Shown: in pieces, positions 7,741 to 16,074 of the stretch
Layout of the letters: every line of letters starts with the position of its first letter
Numbering within the stretch: position 1 is the first letter of the stretch
Source of the DNA: Flavobacteriales bacterium
GTDB taxonomy: Bacteria; Bacteroidota; Bacteroidia; Flavobacteriales_E; Vicingaceae
Reading direction: 5' to 3'
DNA: 64,000 nucleotides
Assembly: GCA_020635795.1 (NCBI GenBank)
Contig: JACJZD010000002.1
Location: 248,001-312,000, forward strand
Position numbers and translations under genes: made by a program
The notes under the pieces: model-generated
The model's input: only the letters and a program-made list of their open reading frames with translations
What the model was told of the DNA's origin: nothing
Database searches by the model: none

Positions 7741-9726
7741 TTGAGTATTGCCGAGAAAAATCTATTGAACGTATTATTAGTTGGTAACCCAAACACGGGA
7801 AAAAGTACGCTTTTTAATGGCTTAACGGGATTGAGCCAGAAAGTAGGTAACTTCCCTGGTGTTACAGTCGATAAAAAGTCGGGAACCTTTAAGGTAAATA
7901 ACCAGTTGGTGAATGTAGTTGATTTGCCTGGAACGTATAGTCTTTCGCCAAACTCCGAAGACGAAAAAGTAACGCATGAACAAGTTTTAAATGCTGCCGA
8001 GCACGATGTAATTGTTGTGGTTGCTGATGTTACCAATTTAAAAAGGAATATGTTGCTTTTAACTCAAATAATGGATTTGGGTAAAAAAGTGGTGCTGGTG
8101 TTAAATATGATGGACTTGCTTCAAAAAAATAAGCAAGAAATAAACATCGAAAAATTAGCTAGTCTGCTTGGTATTTCTGTTATTCCAATCAATGCTCAAA
8201 TAGGCAAAGGGCTTCAAGAGCTTAAAGAAGCGGTAATTAATTGTAATACGAGTTCGGTTAAATTTATTGATGAAAAAACTTCTTCGTCTGGTGTTGTTGA
8301 TGAAACCATGCTAAGGTATAGTAAAATCAATCAAATTTTATCGCAATGCTTAAACCAAAAAGGAGAGGATAAAATAGCTATACTGACCAAGAAAATAGAT
8401 AATATTTTAACCCATAAAATTTACGGATACCTCATTTTTCTAGGAATATTATTTACCATTTTTCAGGCCATTTTCTCATGGTCGTCATACCCCATGGAGC
8501 TTATCGAAAATGGGTTTTTACTCTTGGGCGAGTGGTTAGGGAATACCTTGCCGCCTGGTATTTTTAACGATTTAATGGTGAATGGTATTGTAGCTGGATT
8601 GAGTGGGATTTTTGTGTTTGTGCCTCAAATTACGATGTTGTTTGGGTTTATTGTAATACTTGAAGATACTGGTTACATGTCGCGAGTTAGTTTTTTAATG
8701 GATAGGATTTTACGACAATTTGGGTTAAACGGAAAATCAATTATTCCATTGTTGAGTAGTACAGCATGTGCTGTGCCTGCAATAATGAGTACTCGAACCA
8801 TCAATAATTTTAAAGAGCGTTTAATCACCATAATGGTAGCACCATTAATCAGTTGTTCGGCACGTATTCCAGTTTACACTTTATTGATAAGTTTAGTTAT
8901 CCCAAAAGAAAGCAGTTGGGGGATATTTAATATGCAGGGCTTGTTAATGATGGGGCTTTATTTAATTGGTTTTATTGCTGCTTTGGCTGCTGCTTGGGTA
9001 ATGAAAAAGCTCATTCAATCGAAAGAGAAGAGCAGTTTTATTATGGAGATGCCCATTTACAGAATGCCTCGCTGGAAAAATGTGGGATTGTCGATTTATA
9101 GCAAAGTTCAAATTTTCTTGTTCGATGCAGGAAAAATTATTGTCGCCATTTCTATTGTACTTTGGGTGTTGTCTTCTTATGGACCTGGAGATAAGTTTGA
9201 GCAAATAGAAAAAAAATACACCGTAGAGACGTATGATTATACGTCTCAATCTGATAATAAGATGTATAATAATACGTCTCTTACTGAAAATGAAATCAAT
9301 ACCTTAATTGCTGCCGAAAAATTAGAATCATCGTATGCAGGTATGATTGGAAAAACCATTGAGCCGTTGATTCAACCTATAGGATTCGATTGGAAAATAG
9401 GAATTTCCTTGGTTACCTCGTTTGCTGCAAGAGAGGTTTTTGTTGGTACAATGGCTACCTTGTATAGTGTAGGCGATGAGGATAATACCGCTTCAATTCG
9501 TACAAAAATGATGAATGCTAAAAACCATGTAACTGGCGAAAAATTGTATTCAAAAGCAACCACCATGTCGTTACTGTTGTTTTATGCGTTTGCAATGCAG
9601 TGTATGGCTACATTAGCGGTGGTTTATCGAGAAACAAAATCGATAAAGTGGCCACTAATTCAGTTGGTATATATGGGGGTGTTGGCATATTTATCTAGTT
9701 TTATCGTTTACCAAATTTTTGCGTAA
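7741..9726 (+). CDS. feoB: Ferrous iron transporter FeoB
   Basis: 661 residues from a TTG start at 7741; no ATG fits before the G domain, so TTG is required. The N-terminal GTPase shows G1 GNPNTGKST (about 15-23), G3 DLPGTYSLSPNSEDE and G4 NMMD. The membrane half has the two Gate domains, with FVFVPQITMLFGFIVILEDTG, IPLLSSTACAVPAIMSTR and the later SLVTSFAAREVFVGTMATLY. It moves Fe(II) across the inner membrane. Residues 495-515, in a variable loop before the second Gate region, are encoded by a palindromic repeat (see 9223-9285) yet the frame is kept. Its stop abuts the SprT-like gene. Confidence 0.96.
   Translation: MSIAEKNLLNVLLVGNPNTGKSTLFNGLTGLSQKVGNFPGVTVDKKSGTFKVNNQLVNVVDLPGTYSLSPNSEDEKVTHEQVLNAAEHDVIVVVADVTNLKRNMLLLTQIMDLGKKVVLVLNMMDLLQKNKQEINIEKLASLLGISVIPINAQIGKGLQELKEAVINCNTSSVKFIDEKTSSSGVVDETMLRYSKINQILSQCLNQKGEDKIAILTKKIDNILTHKIYGYLIFLGILFTIFQAIFSWSSYPMELIENGFLLLGEWLGNTLPPGIFNDLMVNGIVAGLSGIFVFVPQITMLFGFIVILEDTGYMSRVSFLMDRILRQFGLNGKSIIPLLSSTACAVPAIMSTRTINNFKERLITIMVAPLISCSARIPVYTLLISLVIPKESSWGIFNMQGLLMMGLYLIGFIAALAAAWVMKKLIQSKEKSSFIMEMPIYRMPRWKNVGLSIYSKVQIFLFDAGKIIVAISIVLWVLSSYGPGDKFEQIEKKYTVETYDYTSQSDNKMYNNTSLTENEINTLIAAEKLESSYAGMIGKTIEPLIQPIGFDWKIGISLVTSFAAREVFVGTMATLYSVGDEDNTASIRTKMMNAKNHVTGEKLYSKATTMSLLLFYAFAMQCMATLAVVYRETKSIKWPLIQLVYMGVLAYLSSFIVYQIFA
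9223..9285 (+). repeat. Palindromic repeat inserted in frame within feoB
   Basis: GAGACGTAT (9226-9234) and ATACGTCTC (9239-9247) form a 9-base stem with loop GATT; a second ATACGTCTC lies at 9272-9280, so the left arm can also pair with it. The 63-base segment is a multiple of three, in frame, and encodes a polar Tyr/Ser/Asn/Thr-rich insert (residues 495-515) in a loop of FeoB. Confidence 0.55.
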
Positions 9727-10329
9727 ATGAATCATGATTTATTAATTAAGCACGTTCCAGAAAGTAGTTTGCCAACGTTACTACAATGGTTTGGTGATTA
9801 TGAGTTTAAATTAGCTTTTTCAAAAGCAAGGAGTACAAAATTAGGCGATTTTAGAGCCAGAAGAGGCTTTCTTCCACACCGAATATCTGTAAACCGAAAC
9901 CTAAACCAATATGCTTTTTTAATTACACTCACACACGAGTTTGCTCATTTATTGATTGCAGAAAAATTTAAAAAACGTGTTTTACCACATGGATCAGAAT
10001 GGAAAAATCAGTTTGCTGAGTTGATGCAAGTGTTGCTTGAAAAGCAAGTTTTTCCGGATGATTTGACTCAAATTTTACAAAAACACATTAAAAATCCAGC
10101 TGCTTCTTCTGTTCGAGATTTTAAACTTACGTTGGCGTTAAAAAAATACGATGTTCATACCGAACAATCTATTCATTTGGTTGATTTGCCTGATGGAGCG
10201 GTGTTTTCGTTGAAAAACAAACGAAATTTTATTAAGGGAGCAAAACAAAGAACTCGTTTTCTTTGTGTAGAAAATAGTACTAGAAGAAAGTACCTAATAC
10301 ACGGAGCAGCAGAAGTAATTGTTGATTAA
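9727..10329 (+). CDS. SprT-like zinc metalloprotease-family protein
   Basis: 200 residues beginning at the base after the feoB stop. The zinc motif HEFAH (His70, Glu71, His74) sits in LITLTHEFAHLLIAEKF, followed by HGSEWKNQFAELM, the normal SprT-like continuation (HGxxW). An N-terminal domain (about 1-60) precedes it. SprT-like proteins are related to eukaryotic Spartan proteases, but the bacterial role is unsettled. The C-terminal part (about 150-200) resembles the small zinc-ribbon/SH3-like tail of the family without cysteines. Coupling to feoB may be positional only. Confidence 0.85.
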   Translation: MNHDLLIKHVPESSLPTLLQWFGDYEFKLAFSKARSTKLGDFRARRGFLPHRISVNRNLNQYAFLITLTHEFAHLLIAEKFKKRVLPHGSEWKNQFAELMQVLLEKQVFPDDLTQILQKHIKNPAASSVRDFKLTLALKKYDVHTEQSIHLVDLPDGAVFSLKNKRNFIKGAKQRTRFLCVENSTRRKYLIHGAAEVIVD

Positions 10330-10451
10330 AATTTTAACAACGATGTTAAATTTAAATTAAAATTGGGCTTTTGTTGAAAAATAATAACCTTAAAAAATTT
10401 TATAAGGAACTCGCTTTTCTTAACTTCGCGACACTAAACAAATAAAAGACT

Positions 10452-11741
10452 ATGAGTATTTCATTACACGAACCTATCATCAATCAAAAAGTTTCCGAAA
10501 TGGCCGAAAATTTAATCGGTTCAGAAATTATTAAACTTGCTGGAGAAGTTAAAGCTAAAATGGATAAAGGCGAAAAAATTCACAACCTTACCATTGGCGA
10601 CTTTAACCCTAAAATTTTTCCAATTCCTGTAGAGTTAAAAAATGAAATTATCAAGGCTTATCAGAACGAAGAAACCAATTATCCTCCAGCAAATGGAATA
10701 CAAGAATTGAGAGAGGCAGTTTCTCGTTTTTTACATACCAGAGAAGGATTGGAATACAATGCCAACCAGATTTTAATTTCTGGAGGTGCTCGTCCGTTAA
10801 TATATGCTGTTTTTCAAACTTTAATCGACCCGCAAGATAAAGTGTTGTTTCCTGTGCCATCATGGAACAACAACCATTATACACACCTTTCAAGAGCACA
10901 ACAAATTTTGGTTGAAACTTCTCCTGAAAACAAATTTATGCCTACTGCTGCAGATTTAAAACCGCACATTAGCGAAGCAACGATGCTTGCAATTTGTTCG
11001 CCGTTAAATCCAACAGGAACAACTTTTACAGAGGAAGGCTTAAAAGAAATTTGCGAAATGGTGCTGGAAGAAAACAAAAAAAGAGGTTTATCAAGAAAAC
11101 CTTTGTATTTAATGTACGATCAAATTTACTGGACATTAACTTTTGGAGAAACTCGTCATGTTGACCCAGTAACTTTATGTCCAGATATTAAAAACTATAC
11201 GATTTACATTGATGGTATTTCTAAATCATTTGCTGCAACTGGAGTTAGAGTTGGTTGGGCTTTTGGGCCACAAAAAATCATTGATAAAATGAAATCAATA
11301 TTGAGCCATGTTGGAGCTTGGTCGCCAAAAGCAGAACAAGTTGCATCGGCTAAATATTTGGTTAACGATACTGCTATTGACAAATACTTGACTTCGTTTA
11401 AAAGCGAAATTAACCAACGATTAAATGCTTTTTACAAAGGCATGATTGAATTGAAAAATCAAGGCTTTCAAGTTGATGCCATTGCACCAGAAGCTGCTAT
11501 TTATTTAACGGTAAATTTCAACTTGGTTGGAAAGAAAACAGCTGATGGAAAATTGTTAGCATCAACAGCTGATGTAACTGCATATTTATTGGATGAAGCT
11601 AAAATTGCAATTGTTCCTTTTAATGCTTTTGGTTCTTCAGCTGACTCTACTTGGTACAGACTTTCGGTTGGTACAGCAGTTTTATCAGAAATTGATGGGC
11701 TTTTTGTACAATTGAAAGCAGCATTGTCTAAATTAAAATAA
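10452..11741 (+). CDS. Class I/II pyridoxal-phosphate aminotransferase
   Basis: 429 residues, fold-type I PLP enzyme. It has LTIGDFNPKIFPIP at the N-terminus, YPPANGIQELREAV, ISGGARPLIYAVFQTL (cofactor phosphate region), ICSPLNPTGTTF with the Asn, YDQIYW, and the Schiff-base lysine in DGISKSFAATGVRVGWAFGP (about 256-275). The closest family is aspartate aminotransferase-like; the exact substrate cannot be fixed. It is followed 4 bases later by the manC-like gene, so they may be co-transcribed. An imperfect -7 element (TAACTTCG) lies about 25 bases upstream. Confidence 0.88.
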   Translation: MSISLHEPIINQKVSEMAENLIGSEIIKLAGEVKAKMDKGEKIHNLTIGDFNPKIFPIPVELKNEIIKAYQNEETNYPPANGIQELREAVSRFLHTREGLEYNANQILISGGARPLIYAVFQTLIDPQDKVLFPVPSWNNNHYTHLSRAQQILVETSPENKFMPTAADLKPHISEATMLAICSPLNPTGTTFTEEGLKEICEMVLEENKKRGLSRKPLYLMYDQIYWTLTFGETRHVDPVTLCPDIKNYTIYIDGISKSFAATGVRVGWAFGPQKIIDKMKSILSHVGAWSPKAEQVASAKYLVNDTAIDKYLTSFKSEINQRLNAFYKGMIELKNQGFQVDAIAPEAAIYLTVNFNLVGKKTADGKLLASTADVTAYLLDEAKIAIVPFNAFGSSADSTWYRLSVGTAVLSEIDGLFVQLKAALSKLK

Positions 11742-11745
11742 CAAC

Positions 11746-12837
11746 ATGTTAAACCCGAATAACTACTGCGTAATTATGGCAGGCGGCATTGGTAGCCGCT
11801 TTTGGCCTATGAGCAGGACATCTCAGCCTAAACAGTTTTTAGATATTTTAGGTACAGGAGAAACCTTAATACAACAAACCTACCGAAGGTTAAAACGCAT
11901 TTGCCCCGAAGAAAACATATACATTGTTACCAATGACATGTATAAAGACTTGATTAATGAGCAATTAAAAGGCATCACCGATGAACAAATTATTTGTGAG
12001 CCAAGTAGAAAAAATACCGCTCCATGTATTGCCTATGCTAACCATAAAATTGCTTTAAAAAATCCTAATGCAAACATTGTTGTTGCTCCTGCCGACCACT
12101 TAATTTTAAAAGAAGATGAGTTTGTTCGTGTTATCAATTTAGCATTAAGTTATACCGAAAAAGATGATTGTTTGGTTACTTTAGGAATTACTCCAAGCCG
12201 ACCAGATACTGGCTATGGTTATATTCAATTCGATAGCAATCACTCATCAATTAACGATGAAATTAAAAAGGTGAAAACCTTTACTGAAAAACCAGATTTA
12301 GATTTAGCCAAACAATTTATTGAAAGTGGTGAATTTTGCTGGAATTCGGGCATGTTTATTTGGAGTTTAAAAAGCATTAACAATGCTTTTGATAAGTTGT
12401 TGCCTCAAATGAACCAACAATTTAAAGATGGGACTAGTTTGTATAATACACCACAGGAAGCTGATTTTATTCAAAAAACTTATTCGGTTTGTAAAAATAT
12501 TTCCATCGATTATGGTATTATGGAAAAATCGACCAATGTATATGTGATAAGTGCAGATATTGGCTGGTCAGATCTAGGAACTTGGGGATCTATTTATACT
12601 CATTTACCACAAGACGAAAACAAAAATGCTATTGTTGGTGACACGGTTATGATGTATGATTCTTCGAATAACATTGTGAATGTACCTAAAGACAAGTTGG
12701 TAGTTTTACAAGGTTTAGACGACTATATTGTGGTAGAATCGGACAATATTTTGTTGGTTTGTAAAAAACAAGACGAGCAAAAAATAAAGCAATTTGTTAA
12801 CGATATTAAACTAACCAAAGACGATAGTTTTTATTAA
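11746..12837 (+). CDS. manC: Mannose-1-phosphate guanylyltransferase
   Basis: 363 residues, the short single-domain form without the phosphomannose isomerase tail. The nucleotidyltransferase signature is clear near the N-terminus: IMAGGIGSRFWPMSR followed by PKQFLDILG. Further motifs are EPSRKNTAPCIAYA, VAPADHLI, FTEKPD, WNSGMFIW and SADIGWSDLGTWGS. It makes GDP-mannose from mannose-1-phosphate and GTP for cell-surface polysaccharides. It starts 4 bases after the aminotransferase stop. Confidence 0.93.
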   Translation: MLNPNNYCVIMAGGIGSRFWPMSRTSQPKQFLDILGTGETLIQQTYRRLKRICPEENIYIVTNDMYKDLINEQLKGITDEQIICEPSRKNTAPCIAYANHKIALKNPNANIVVAPADHLILKEDEFVRVINLALSYTEKDDCLVTLGITPSRPDTGYGYIQFDSNHSSINDEIKKVKTFTEKPDLDLAKQFIESGEFCWNSGMFIWSLKSINNAFDKLLPQMNQQFKDGTSLYNTPQEADFIQKTYSVCKNISIDYGIMEKSTNVYVISADIGWSDLGTWGSIYTHLPQDENKNAIVGDTVMMYDSSNNIVNVPKDKLVVLQGLDDYIVVESDNILLVCKKQDEQKIKQFVNDIKLTKDDSFY

Positions 12838-12864
12838 TAGAATATGCGATGGTTTTATTGTTGA

Positions 12865-13007
12865 AACCACATAGGAACATAGTTCTTTAACACTAAATTG
12901 TATTTAGCAAAACATAGTTCTTCCGATAAATCGGAAGAAAACTATTGCGACCTCTTTAAATGGATTTTATAATCTTTTTACAGTGAGAAACTATGTGTCT
13001 ATGTGGT
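12865..13007. repeat. Interspersed inverted-repeat element, copy 1 (ACCACATAG family)
   Basis: About 143 bases between manC and tatC. Ends: AACCACATAGGAACATAGTT (12865-12884) against AACTATGTGTCTATGTGGT (12989-13007), nearly perfect reverse complements. The centre holds a hairpin TCTTCCGA/TCGGAAGA (12919-12938) flanked by ATAGT...ACTAT. The same architecture recurs at 13881-14033. No coding potential; MITE- or REP-like. Confidence 0.75.
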
Positions 13008-13021
13008 AAAAAAAAACTACA

Positions 13022-13049
13022 TTGTTTAATTTTTTAAAAAGTACATTTG
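13022..13049 (+). promoter_or_regulatory. Bacteroidota-type promoter of tatC
   Basis: TTG (13022-13024), 17-base spacer, TACATTTG (13042-13049). The start codon at 13058 is only 9 bases after it, so the leader must be very short. Confidence 0.6.
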
Positions 13050-13057
13050 TACCTTAA

Positions 13058-13864
13058 ATGAGTAATTCAAATAAAAACAAAGCTGAAATGTCGTTTTTGG
13101 AGCACCTAGAGGTGTTGCGGTGGCATTTGGTTAGAGCAAGTGTGGTGATTTTGATTTTCACCATTCTTATTTTTGCCTTTCCAACTTTTGTTTTTGATAA
13201 AATTATTCTAGCACAAAAAAGTGCTGATTTTTGGACGTATCAACTATTTTGCGATTTATCTCATTGGTTGGATAAAGGCGACTTGTTGTGTATGGGCGAC
13301 CTCAATTTTAGTTTGATAAACATTGATATGAGTGGGCAGTTTTCTACGCACATTATGGTCTCGATTATTGGTGGTATTATTGTTTCTTTTCCCTACATAC
13401 TTTTTGAATTATGGCGTTTTATTGCTCCAGCATTAGCTGAAAAGGAGCGTAGATATGCACAACGATTAATTTTTGCAGGTTCTATTTTATTTGCCATAGG
13501 TATTTTGTTTGGTTACTACTTAATCTCACCTTTTTCGGTACATTTTTTAGGAAACTATCAAGTAAGTGAATCGGTGGCTAACCAAATTAGCTTGAGTTCG
13601 TTTATTTCGACAGTAACAACAGTTACCTTGGCTTGTGGTTTGGTTTTTCAGTTACCATTAATCATTTACTTTTTAACTAAAGTGGGCATTGTTACTCCTG
13701 AGTTTATGCGTAAATACCGTAAACATGCTATTGTGGTGGTTTTAATTGCTTCTGCAATTATTACTCCGCCCGATGTAATGAGCCAAGTGTTAATGTCTAT
13801 ACCATTGTTGATATTGTACGAGTTTAGCATCTTTGTTTCACAAAGGGTAATAAAAAGTAAATAA
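13058..13864 (+). CDS. tatC: Twin-arginine translocase subunit TatC
   Basis: 268 residues with six predicted membrane helices. The N-terminal MSFLEHLEVLRWHLVRA is the conserved TatC signal-recognition segment, and LWRFIAPALAEKERR and the late ITPPDVMSQVLMSIPLLILYE are further hallmarks. TatC is the receptor for folded proteins with twin-arginine signals in the inner membrane. TatA/B are not adjacent here. The gene is flanked on both sides by copies of the ACCACATAG repeat and has its own promoter. Confidence 0.95.
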   Translation: MSNSNKNKAEMSFLEHLEVLRWHLVRASVVILIFTILIFAFPTFVFDKIILAQKSADFWTYQLFCDLSHWLDKGDLLCMGDLNFSLINIDMSGQFSTHIMVSIIGGIIVSFPYILFELWRFIAPALAEKERRYAQRLIFAGSILFAIGILFGYYLISPFSVHFLGNYQVSESVANQISLSSFISTVTTVTLACGLVFQLPLIIYFLTKVGIVTPEFMRKYRKHAIVVVLIASAIITPPDVMSQVLMSIPLLILYEFSIFVSQRVIKSK

Positions 13865-13880
13865 AACCCAATTTTCTTAT

Positions 13881-14033
13881 TTAACCACATAGAAACAAAG
13901 TGAAGTTTGTTGTTGTTTTTTTGCCTAAGTAATCATGAGAAAAACAATAGTATTCCCGACAAGTCGGGAAAAACTATGAGGCACTAGTTTATTTTCTTTT
14001 TAAAACAAAATACGATGTTGCCTATGTGGTTAA
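13881..14033. repeat. Interspersed inverted-repeat element, copy 2 (ACCACATAG family)
   Basis: About 153 bases immediately after tatC. Terminal arms TTAACCACATAG (13881-13892) and CTATGTGGTTAA (14022-14033) are perfect reverse complements. The central hairpin TTCCCGAC/GTCGGGAA (13953-13970) is flanked by ATAGT and ACTAT, as in copy 1, although the stem sequence differs by compensating changes. Confidence 0.75.
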
Positions 14034-14113
14034 ATGTTATATTTGGTAAGTTAAAAACCAAAAAAATTAATTGAAAAAAAGATTATTTTTACCAATCTGC
14101 GTTTGTAAAAATT

Positions 14114-14225
14114 TGTCAATTCGAGTGTCCAGCAGAATTGCGGGATGTATCGAGAATGTAAATTTTCAATAAAATAATAGATGTGTTCTCGATACTTTTT
14201 CTTTCAGAAAAAACTCGAACTGACA
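14114..14225. repeat. Nested inverted repeat with TCGAG/CTCGA arms
   Basis: Fills much of the remaining tatC-lptB gap (415 bases without a gene). Outer arms TGTCAATTCGAGT (14114-14126) and ACTCGAACTGACA (14213-14225) match 12 of 13; inner arms GTATCGAGAA (14147-14156) and TTCTCGATAC (14186-14195) are exact. No reading frame. A different family from the neighbouring ACCACATAG element. Confidence 0.7.
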
Positions 14226-14262
14226 TTTAGTTTTATTAAAAAATTCCTAAAAGCAGAATGGT

Positions 14263-14270
14263 TATTTTTG
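14263..14270 (+). promoter_or_regulatory. -7 element (TATTTTTG) of lptB
   Basis: Exact TAnnTTTG, 9 bases before the ATG at 14280; the upstream -33 element is poor. Confidence 0.45.
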
Positions 14271-14279
14271 TAATATAAT

Positions 14280-15011
14280 ATGATTTTAAGAGCAGAAAAT
14301 ATACGAAAACGTTATGGCAAAAGAGAAGTGGTAAAAGGCGTTTCTTTTGATGTAAAACAAGGCGAAATTGTGGGTTTGTTAGGTCCAAATGGAGCTGGAA
14401 AAACCACTTCGTTTTACATGATTGTTGGTTTGGTTAGACCCAACGAAGGCAAAGTATTTTTAGACGATAAAGAAATTACCACCTCGCCCATGTATAAAAG
14501 AGCACAAATGGGCATAGGTTATTTACCACAAGAGGTTTCGGTGTTTCGTAAATTGAGTGTAGAAGATAACATTACGGCTATTTTAGAAATGATGCCGCTA
14601 ACCAAAGCTGAACAAGCTGAACGATTGGAAGAACTGTTGGATGAATTTAGCTTAAACCATGTGCGTAAAAATTTAGGGCACAATTTATCGGGTGGAGAAA
14701 AACGACGAACAGAAATTGCGCGTGCCTTAGCCTCAAACCCAAGTTTTATATTGTTAGACGAGCCTTTTGCAGGTGTTGACCCTATTGCGGTGGAAGACAT
14801 ACAGCAAATAGTATCGAAACTAAAAGAAAAAAACATAGGTATTTTAATTACCGACCACAACGTACAAGAAACCTTAAGCATTACCGATAGAGCTTATTTA
14901 CTGTTTGAAGGTAGTATTTTAAAAGCGGGTACTGCTGAAGAATTAGCTAACGACGAACAAGTACGCCGTGTATATTTAGGTAAACACTTTGAGTTGAAAA
15001 GAAAGGTATAG
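14280..15011 (+). CDS. lptB: LPS export ABC transporter ATP-binding protein LptB
   Basis: 243 residues, a complete ABC ATPase: Walker A GPNGAGKTT (about 35-43), the Q-loop region MGIGYLPQEVSVFRKLSVED characteristic of LptB, signature LSGGEKRRTEIARAL, Walker B FILLDEPFAGVDP and the ITDHNVQE switch. It powers extraction of lipopolysaccharide from the inner membrane together with LptFG. The LptE homologue lies in the nearby minus-strand cluster. ATG 14280 is preceded closely by a -7 element. Confidence 0.95.
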   Translation: MILRAENIRKRYGKREVVKGVSFDVKQGEIVGLLGPNGAGKTTSFYMIVGLVRPNEGKVFLDDKEITTSPMYKRAQMGIGYLPQEVSVFRKLSVEDNITAILEMMPLTKAEQAERLEELLDEFSLNHVRKNLGHNLSGGEKRRTEIARALASNPSFILLDEPFAGVDPIAVEDIQQIVSKLKEKNIGILITDHNVQETLSITDRAYLLFEGSILKAGTAEELANDEQVRRVYLGKHFELKRKV

Positions 15012-15024
15012 TTTCAAATATTAC

Positions 15025-15567
15025 CTATGGTATGTACTGATTGGTACTATCTGGTTTTGGGCTGTATTGCCTAAAATAAAACGTTTCATCTAGAGCAGAC
15101 ACACCTGTTTTAACACCACTAACTAATCTATAAACTTGAGTAAATTTGAATGTTGTGTCATTCAAAATTGTCCCTTCTCTAGTATAAGCTGCTAGTTTAT
15201 TACTTCCTGCCATCCATTCTTCAAGTTTAATACTACTTCCATTAATTATAAAGACACCCCAACCATATTTCTTAGTCATAATTTCTGTACTAATGGTTGA
15301 AATATAATTGTCTGCATCCGAAATATTAGATCCAGAAGGAGAACCTGTTTGCTTAACAGTTCCATTTCTATAAAACACTCGCATATGATAAAATCCACCA
15401 CTCCAAACACTATAGTAATATCCATCAATACGTAATTCGTTACCAGTATAATTGGCTCGTTGTAAGGTTAGTTTGTCATCATGCGCCTCTCTCTCCTCTT
15501 TACTCTCTTTTTTACAAGCAAACAAAGTAATTAGACATAGTATAAGTATAGTGGTGCTTTTATTCAT
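15025..15567 (-). CDS. Putative lipoprotein of unknown function
   Basis: 180 residues. The N-terminus MNKSTTILILCLITLFACKK has a lipobox LFAC (Cys18), then a charged Glu/Lys-rich linker. The body (about 35-175) is predicted to be mostly beta strands with aromatic residues (RIDGYYYSVWSGGFYHMRVF, KLEEWMAGSNKLAAY, TFKFTQVYRLVSG), suggestive of a lipocalin- or barrel-like fold, but I do not recognise the family. It is a stand-alone gene, convergent with lptB and separated from secG by a terminator. Confidence 0.7.
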   Translation of the reverse strand: MNKSTTILILCLITLFACKKESKEEREAHDDKLTLQRANYTGNELRIDGYYYSVWSGGFYHMRVFYRNGTVKQTGSPSGSNISDADNYISTISTEIMTKKYGWGVFIINGSSIKLEEWMAGSNKLAAYTREGTILNDTTFKFTQVYRLVSGVKTGVSALDETFYFRQYSPKPDSTNQYIP

Positions 15568-15660
15568 TTTATTTCAAAATATTGGTAATTGCTTTTTAAA
15601 GCATTGCAATAGTTTAATCAAATATACAAAATATTGTTTTTGAAAAGTATGATATAAAAA

Positions 15661-15691
15661 AAGCCCAACTCATTTGAGTTGGGCTTTTTAA
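15661..15691. terminator. Rho-independent terminator, downstream of secG
   Basis: Perfect 12-base stem AAGCCCAACTCA (15661-15672) / TGAGTTGGGCTT (15675-15686) with A/T runs on both sides. It ends the minus-strand secG cluster; symmetrical, but the plus side faces no gene end. Confidence 0.85.
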
Positions 15692-15708
15692 ATTATACGA
15701 ATTGTATC

Positions 15709-16074
15709 TTATTGTCCTTCAGCAGGAGCTGGTTGTTCTTCGTTTGGTAACGGAGCACCGTTAACATTTTGAGGAGCATTTTGTACTGGCAATACTTTCT
15801 CGTCAATTTGTTCTTGTATTTTCGATTGGTTTACTGAGTCTTCGTCAATAGTTTTGGTTGGGTTAACAGCGGCAGAAGCAATACTCAGTACCACTAAAGC
15901 AATACCTAAAGTCCAAGTAGCTTTTTCTAAAAAATCGGCAGTTTTTCTAACACCCATTACTTGGTTGTTGGTAGAAAACGCTGAATCCAAACCACCTTTA
16001 GGATTTTGGATTAAAACAATAAGTAACAACAATGCACATACTATTATTACTAAAACGGTGATTAATGTAAACAT
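15709..16074 (-). CDS. secG: Preprotein translocase subunit SecG
   Basis: 121 residues. The N-terminal half has the two SecG membrane helices (about 2-22 and 55-75) with VLIQNPKGGLDSAFSTNNQV between, a diagnostic stretch. An acidic, Gln/Pro-rich C-terminal tail (ending EEQPAPAEGQ) is longer than in Proteobacteria and usual for Bacteroidota. SecG assists SecYE in protein export. Last gene of the miaB-sigma54-lptE-secG cluster. Confidence 0.92.
   Translation of the reverse strand: MFTLITVLVIIVCALLLLIVLIQNPKGGLDSAFSTNNQVMGVRKTADFLEKATWTLGIALVVLSIASAAVNPTKTIDEDSVNQSKIQEQIDEKVLPVQNAPQNVNGAPLPNEEQPAPAEGQ

Noticed and set aside
10330..10451. Possible promoter and leader RNA before the aminotransferase
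   Set aside because: TAACTTCG is an imperfect -7 element and there is no RNA structure worth naming.
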